Positions 60,046 through 64,000 of a stretch of 64,000 bases of DNA are shown piece after piece. How positions within the stretch are numbered: position 1 is the stretch's first letter; each line of letters starts with the position of its first letter. This DNA comes from Polyangiaceae bacterium (GTDB taxonomy: Bacteria; Myxococcota_A; Polyangia; Polyangiales; Polyangiaceae): the NCBI GenBank assembly GCA_016719945.1, contig JADJYE010000034.1, forward strand, positions 1-64,000, written 5' to 3'. A model generated the notes under the pieces. That model did no database searches, was not told the origin of the DNA, and was given only the letters and a program-made list of their open reading frames with translations. The translations under genes and the position numbers were made by a program.

Positions 60046-60795
60046 ATGGCGGACGACTTCTTCTCGGAGATCAAGCAGGAGACCGTCTCGACGTCGGCGG
60101 GCCCCCGCGAGCTGCCCATCCTCTATCGCGACGGGAGCGTCGTCGGCTTGATGTACCGAGTCGCGCCCGAGCTCGTCGCCCCGCTGATCCCCCACCCGGA
60201 TCACTTCGAGCCCTTCACGCTGCTCGGCAAGGCGATCGTCCAGCTGGTGGTGTTCGAATATCGCGACACCTCCATCGGGCCCTACGGCGAGCTCGCCCTC
60301 GCCGTCGAGGTCAAGCGCCGCGGCACCTCGCCGTCGACGTTCGGCGCGCTCGTGAACGCGAAGAACCAGCCCGATTATGGCAGCTGCTTCCTCAACCTCC
60401 CGGTGACCACCGAGGGCGCCTGCGCCGCCGGGAAGGAGATCTGGGGATACCCGAAGTACGTCGTCAGCATCGAGACGAGCTTCACGAAGGAGCGCATCCA
60501 CGTCGTGCAGAGCGGCGAGCTGGAGCTCGAGGTGGGCCCGGCGGGCTGGCTCGAGACCCGAGGCATCCCGTTCGTGCTCATGAGCGTCCTGGGCGACAAA
60601 GTCATCCGCACGATCGTGGAGACGAACCACCCGCTGTCTTGGGGAGGGGCCGGCAGCGTTCAGCTCAAGGTGACGGGCAGCGGGCCCACCGCGGACAACC
60701 TCACGAAGCTCGGCCTGCCCGGCGCCAAGCCAGCGTTCGTCTGGCGCGCGTCGAAGCTCCAGTCGATCTTGCCTCGGGGTGAGGCGCTCCCGTGA
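60046..60795 (+). CDS. Acetoacetate decarboxylase family protein
   Basis: The 249-residue product has the family fold motifs: LPILYRDGSVVGLMYRVAPE, LGKAIVQLVVFEYRDTSIG, YGELALAVEV and the catalytic region CAAGKEIWGYPKYVVSIE, in which the Lys of GYPK forms the Schiff base. ETNHPLSWGGAGSVQLKVTG follows. Acetoacetate decarboxylase itself has GYPKK; here the second Lys is Tyr, so the pKa-tuning partner is missing. It may therefore be an aldolase-like or binding variant of the family. It overlaps the next open frame start by a few codons. Confidence 0.82.
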   Translation: MADDFFSEIKQETVSTSAGPRELPILYRDGSVVGLMYRVAPELVAPLIPHPDHFEPFTLLGKAIVQLVVFEYRDTSIGPYGELALAVEVKRRGTSPSTFGALVNAKNQPDYGSCFLNLPVTTEGACAAGKEIWGYPKYVVSIETSFTKERIHVVQSGELELEVGPAGWLETRGIPFVLMSVLGDKVIRTIVETNHPLSWGGAGSVQLKVTGSGPTADNLTKLGLPGAKPAFVWRASKLQSILPRGEALP

Positions 60796-62100
60796 TCCGC
60801 CCTTGAGCGGACCGCTGAGGTCGAAGGCCGGCGGCTCGAAGCGCACGCCTGCGCGCTACGGCGAAGCGCGCGGGCCCGACGACGAGCTCGCGCGCGCGCT
60901 CCGGCACCACCGCGCTGCCCGCTACGAGGAGGCGGTGCCGCTCTATCGCGACGTGATCGTCCGCGACCCGATGTCGATCGACGCGTGGCTGAACCTCGGG
61001 GGAGCGCTGGTGCGTCTCGGTCGAGCGGCCGAAGCCCGCGCGGCGCTGCGGCGGGGCGCGGCCCTCGCCGGCGGCGATCCTCGCGCCCAGCGTGACGCCG
61101 CGGCCGGGCTCGCCGCGATCGGGGCGCTCGAGGAGGCGAGGGTCGTGTTCGAGCGCGCCGTCTGCCTCGACGAAGCGGCGGTCGGCGCGCGCCTCGGGCT
61201 GGCGCGGCTGTGCCTCGAGCTCGGTGAGCGCGACGCCGCGATCTCCCACGCGGAGCGGGCGACCCTCTCGGCGCCGAGCGACGCGTCTTCGTGGCTCGAG
61301 CTGCACCGCGCGCGGTTCGATGACCGCGCGCTGGGGCCAGCCATCGAGGCGTCCGGCAGGGCGCTCGAGCTGCGCCCGGACTACGCCGTCGCGAGGCTCT
61401 TCCATGGGGCCGCGCTCGCTTGGGACGGCGACGCGTCGGGAGCGCGCGCTGCGCTCGCTGGAGGTGTCCTCGACGCGGGGCTCGTCGACGCGGTGGGGTT
61501 TTGCCAAGCGCACCGGTCGACCGCGCGCGTGTTCTCGTCTACGCGGCAGACGCTGCTCGCCGCGTGCGCCGCGGCGACCTTGGGCGGCCCCGTGGTCGAG
61601 CTCGGCGTACGGCACGGCGTGAGCACCCGCTTGCTCGCTCGGGCGGCGGGCGGGCATGTCCACGCCTTCGATTCGTTCGAGGGCCTGCCCCAAGCGTGGC
61701 ACGACAAGGCTCGAGGCGTGTTCTCGACCGCGGGCGAGGTGCCTGAAGAGCAGCCCAACGTCACGTTCCACAAGGGTCTGTTCGAGGACACGCTCCGCCG
61801 TTCGTGGCGTCGCTGAGCGCGTGTCCGCGCTTCGTCCACGTCGACTCGGATCTCTATGAGAGCGCGGCGACCGCCCTGCGAGTGCTGGGACCCATCCTCA
61901 CGCCCGGCGCGATCCTCCTGTTCGACGAATACCTCGGGAACGCGCACTGGCGCGACGACGAGCACAAGGCGTTCGAGGAGGCCGCGGCGAGGCTCTCGTG
62001 GCGTCACGAGCTGCTCGCGCTCAGCTGGATCACCGGCCAGGCTTGCTTCCGCCTGACGCCGGGCGCCCAGAGCGAGCCTCGGGAGCCCGAGCACCATTGA
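60779..62100 (+). CDS. TPR protein with C-terminal TylF-like methyltransferase domain (one frameshift)
   Basis: From GTG 60779 (or TTG 60803) the product has about five tetratricopeptide repeats (RHHRAARYEEAVPLYRDVIV, WLNLGGALVRLGRAAEARAA, EEARVVFERAVCLDEAAVGA). From about residue 260 a TylF/macrocin O-methyltransferase-like domain begins: GGPVVELGVRHGVSTRLLAR (SAM site), HAFDSFEGLPQAWHDKARGV. One C is missing near 61795; restoring it continues into CPRFVHVDSDLYESAATALR and PGAILLFDEYLGNAHWRDDE, the metal/Asp half. The SAM-binding and catalytic parts are thus complete in the likely true gene. The target is unknown. Confidence 0.8.
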
Positions 62101-62132
62101 CGTCAGCGTGCTTTCGGGACCACCTTCGACCC

Positions 62133-63557
62133 ATGTCGATGTCCGAGGTTCGTCCCGCAGCACCCTCCTTGCCGCCCACCACCGCGCTCCCCGTGATCGC
62201 GACCGCCGTCCAGGCCGCCCGACGCGCCTTCGACGCCGGCGTCACGCGCTCGGCCAGCTGGCGGCTCGCGCAGCTCGACGGGATCGCCCGCTTCCTGAGA
62301 GAACGGGAGGACGCGATCCTCGCGGCGCTCGCTTCGGACGTGGGGAAGCCGCGGCTCGAAGGGTATTCGACGGAGGTCGCCTACAGCGCGTCCGAGGTGG
62401 CGGACGCGAAGCGGTCGCTCTCGCGGTGGATGAAGCCTTCGAAGGTCTCGACGCCGCTCATCCTCCAGCCGGGCAAGAGCTTCATCCACAGCCAGCCGCT
62501 CGGCGTGGTGCTGATCATCTCGCCTTGGAACTACCCCTTCGGCCTGCTGATCGGTCCGCTGATCGGCGCGATCGCCGCCGGCAACGCCGTCATCGTGAAG
62601 CCCTCCGAGGTCGCGCCCGCGACCAGCGCGCTCATCGCGGCCGAGCTCCCCCGGTACGTCGACCGCGACGCGATCCGCGTGATCGAGGGAGGCGTCGCAG
62701 AGACGACCGAGCTCCTCGCGCAGAGGTTCGATCACATCTTCTACACGGGCAACGGGGCGGTCGGCCGGGTCGTGATGACGGCGGCCGCGAAGCACCTCAC
62801 CCCGGTCACCCTGGAGCTCGGCGGAAAGAGCCCGACGATCGTGGATCGCTCGGCGAACCTCGAGGTGACGGCCAAGCGTATCTGCTGGGGGAAGTTCTCG
62901 AACGCCGGGCAGACCTGCGTCGCGCCGGACTACATCCTCGCGCACGAGGAGATCCATGAGCGCCTGCTCGACGTCCTCGCGACGACCATCCGCTCGTTCT
63001 ACGGCGACGACCCGCAGCGCAGCGCCGACTACGGACGCATCGTGAACGCGCGGCACCACCGGCGCCTCGCCGCGCTGCTCGGCAGCGGCAAGGTCGTCGT
63101 CGGCGGCAAGCTCGACGAGTCCGATCGCTACATCGCGCCGACGGTCCTCCGAGATGTCCCGGCAGACTCACCCGTCATGGCGGACGAGATCTTCGGGCCC
63201 ATCCTCCCCGTGCTCAGCGTCGGGACCATCGACGAGGCCGTCTCGTTCATCAACCAGAGGCCGAAGCCGCTCGCCCTGTATGTGTTCGCCGAGGACGCGT
63301 CGGTCCAGCAGTCGGTCATCGATCGCACGACCTCGGGCGGCGCGTCGGTCAACCACACGTGGATGCACCTCGCCAACCACGACCTGCCCTTCGGGGGCGT
63401 CGGCGAGAGCGGGATGGGCGCGTACCACGGGCGCGCGACCTTCGACGTCTTCAGCCACAAGCGGTCGGTGCTCTCGAAGCCGACCAGCCTCGACGCGCCG
63501 GTGATGTACCCGCCGTACGACGACACGAAGAAGAAGCTGCTTCGGTTCCTTCTGTAG
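62133..63557 (+). CDS. Aldehyde dehydrogenase (class 3 / coniferyl-type)
   Basis: The 474-residue product oxidises an aldehyde to acid with NAD(P). LIISPWNYPFGLLIGPLIGA binds the nucleotide, TLELGGKSPTIVD carries the catalytic Glu, and FSNAGQTCVAPDYILAHEEI the catalytic Cys. DEIFGPILPVLSV and LPFGGVGESGMGAYHG complete the family pattern. The length and missing N-terminal oligomerisation extension fit the class 3 (ALDH3/coniferyl aldehyde) branch, and the hydrophobic end suits membrane-edge attachment. ATG 62133 is the start. Confidence 0.9.
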   Translation: MSMSEVRPAAPSLPPTTALPVIATAVQAARRAFDAGVTRSASWRLAQLDGIARFLREREDAILAALASDVGKPRLEGYSTEVAYSASEVADAKRSLSRWMKPSKVSTPLILQPGKSFIHSQPLGVVLIISPWNYPFGLLIGPLIGAIAAGNAVIVKPSEVAPATSALIAAELPRYVDRDAIRVIEGGVAETTELLAQRFDHIFYTGNGAVGRVVMTAAAKHLTPVTLELGGKSPTIVDRSANLEVTAKRICWGKFSNAGQTCVAPDYILAHEEIHERLLDVLATTIRSFYGDDPQRSADYGRIVNARHHRRLAALLGSGKVVVGGKLDESDRYIAPTVLRDVPADSPVMADEIFGPILPVLSVGTIDEAVSFINQRPKPLALYVFAEDASVQQSVIDRTTSGGASVNHTWMHLANHDLPFGGVGESGMGAYHGRATFDVFSHKRSVLSKPTSLDAPVMYPPYDDTKKKLLRFLL

Positions 63558-63568
63558 AGCCGCCGCCG

Positions 63569-64000
63569 CTACGGCACGTACGACAGCTCGGGCAGCGCCT
63601 TGCCCTTCGCCACGACCTGCGCGATCGCGAGGGAGAGCTGCCGGCGCGCGAGCTCACACTTCGACTTGCCTGGCTCCTTCTCGGCGCCAGGCGCCTCGCA
63701 CGTGCGCTGCTCCGAGGCGCGCAGCATCTCGATCTGCTTCTCTTGCGAGAACGCGGTCTGGAACGAGCGATCGAGCTTCTTGAAGGGGATGTTCGCGGGC
63801 ACCGCGGCGGGCGGCTTCCTGAACGACAGCTCGTCCTCCATCAGCGAGACGCAGGTGCCATCCCAGCGCAGCACGTCGAAGCCCTGGCCGCCGATCTGCA
63901 TGCCGCCGGACTGGCCCTTCGGGGCGCTCACGATGATCACCTCTTCGCCGCTGCGGAGCTCTCTGAGCTCGCCCCGGCCGCCGACGTGCCACGCCTGAAA
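63569..64000 (-). CDS. Hypothetical protein, 5' end outside the window
   Basis: The frame is open to the right edge and is truncated at its N-terminus. The 143 visible residues include WHVGGRGELRELRSGEEVII, VLRWDGTCVSLMEDELSFRK and CEAPGAEKEPGKSKCELARR, then a helical end. WDGTCVSL resembles the periplasmic segment of a small envelope protein. I recognise no family. GTG 63938-63940 could be an internal start but sequence upstream of it is equally protein-like. Confidence 0.5.
   Translation of the reverse strand, partial: FQAWHVGGRGELRELRSGEEVIIVSAPKGQSGGMQIGGQGFDVLRWDGTCVSLMEDELSFRKPPAAVPANIPFKKLDRSFQTAFSQEKQIEMLRASEQRTCEAPGAEKEPGKSKCELARRQLSLAIAQVVAKGKALPELSYVP

Noticed and set aside
1..64000. 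CRISPR arrays, tRNA or rRNA genes
   Set aside because: No direct repeats with regular spacers, no tRNA cloverleaf with CCA-type ends and no rRNA-like sequence were seen by eye. A covariance-model scan would settle tRNAs.

Overview
The window is about 70% GC and gene-dense, and it reads as chromosomal DNA of a myxobacterium, most likely of the Sandaracinaceae/Polyangiales type. This is inferred from several traits seen here. There are many lipoproteins with Gly/Ser/Ala-rich linkers after the lipobox, two proteins with a MYXO-CTERM-like Cys + transmembrane + Arg tail, and a Ser/Thr kinase. There are also PP2C, GGDEF and PAS histidine-kinase signalling proteins, a DUF1552/DUF1592 pair and a TIGR02265-like protein. 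No rRNA, tRNA, CRISPR array or prophage was seen. The only mobile element is a ruined IS1182-like transposase at the left edge.

Layout. 0-3 kb: decayed transposase and a decayed zinc alcohol dehydrogenase. 3-8.3 kb: lipoproteins, a thioredoxin-fold lipoprotein, a beta-propeller-like lipoprotein and an EEP-family phosphohydrolase. 8.3-9.8 kb: divergent HTH regulator and PP2C phosphatase sharing a palindromic operator. 9.8-12.8 kb: overlapping DUF1552 and DUF1592 genes. 13-18 kb: small proteins, then a tightly packed run of hydroxyacid-oxoacid transhydrogenase, hotdog thioesterase, DUF3291 protein and a STAND-type NTPase. 18-22 kb: HExxH-like lipoprotein, a membrane protein and a GGDEF protein. 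21.9-24.2 kb: flavin-dependent halogenase overlapping a methylase-like gene. 24-30 kb: Cys-rich MYXO-CTERM protein, sulfatase, a second membrane protein related to the one at 20 kb, and a second EEP enzyme. 30-36 kb: YciI-PPOX fusion, ThrE exporter, SDR, STAS-like protein, M20 carbamoylase and a deacetylase-like lipoprotein. 36-40 kb: serpin, then a helical-repeat protein plus PAAR protein (type VI secretion spike cargo style). 40-46 kb: ADP-forming acyl-CoA synthetase, fused FTCD (histidine degradation), and a STAS-like/hybrid histidine kinase operon. 46.6-50.5 kb: Cys-rich lipoprotein, ferritin-like protein, DyP peroxidase and an Ala-rich coiled-coil protein. 50.6-56 kb: lipoprotein, Ser/Thr kinase with an outside sensor domain, and a PAS histidine-kinase fragment fused in frame to a caspase/gingipain-like domain. 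56-64 kb: extracellular copper monooxygenase-like operon, small secreted proteins, TerB, acetoacetate decarboxylase family, TPR-methyltransferase, aldehyde dehydrogenase and a partial gene at the right edge.

Quality note: many otherwise normal genes are broken by single missing bases, typically in G or C runs (about 4136, 5820, 6702, 29934, 30262, 61795). This looks more like residual sequencing error than biology, so those genes are described across the break. The most unusual item is the kinase/clan-CD-like fusion at 54093-56084, whose junction needs checking for the same reason.
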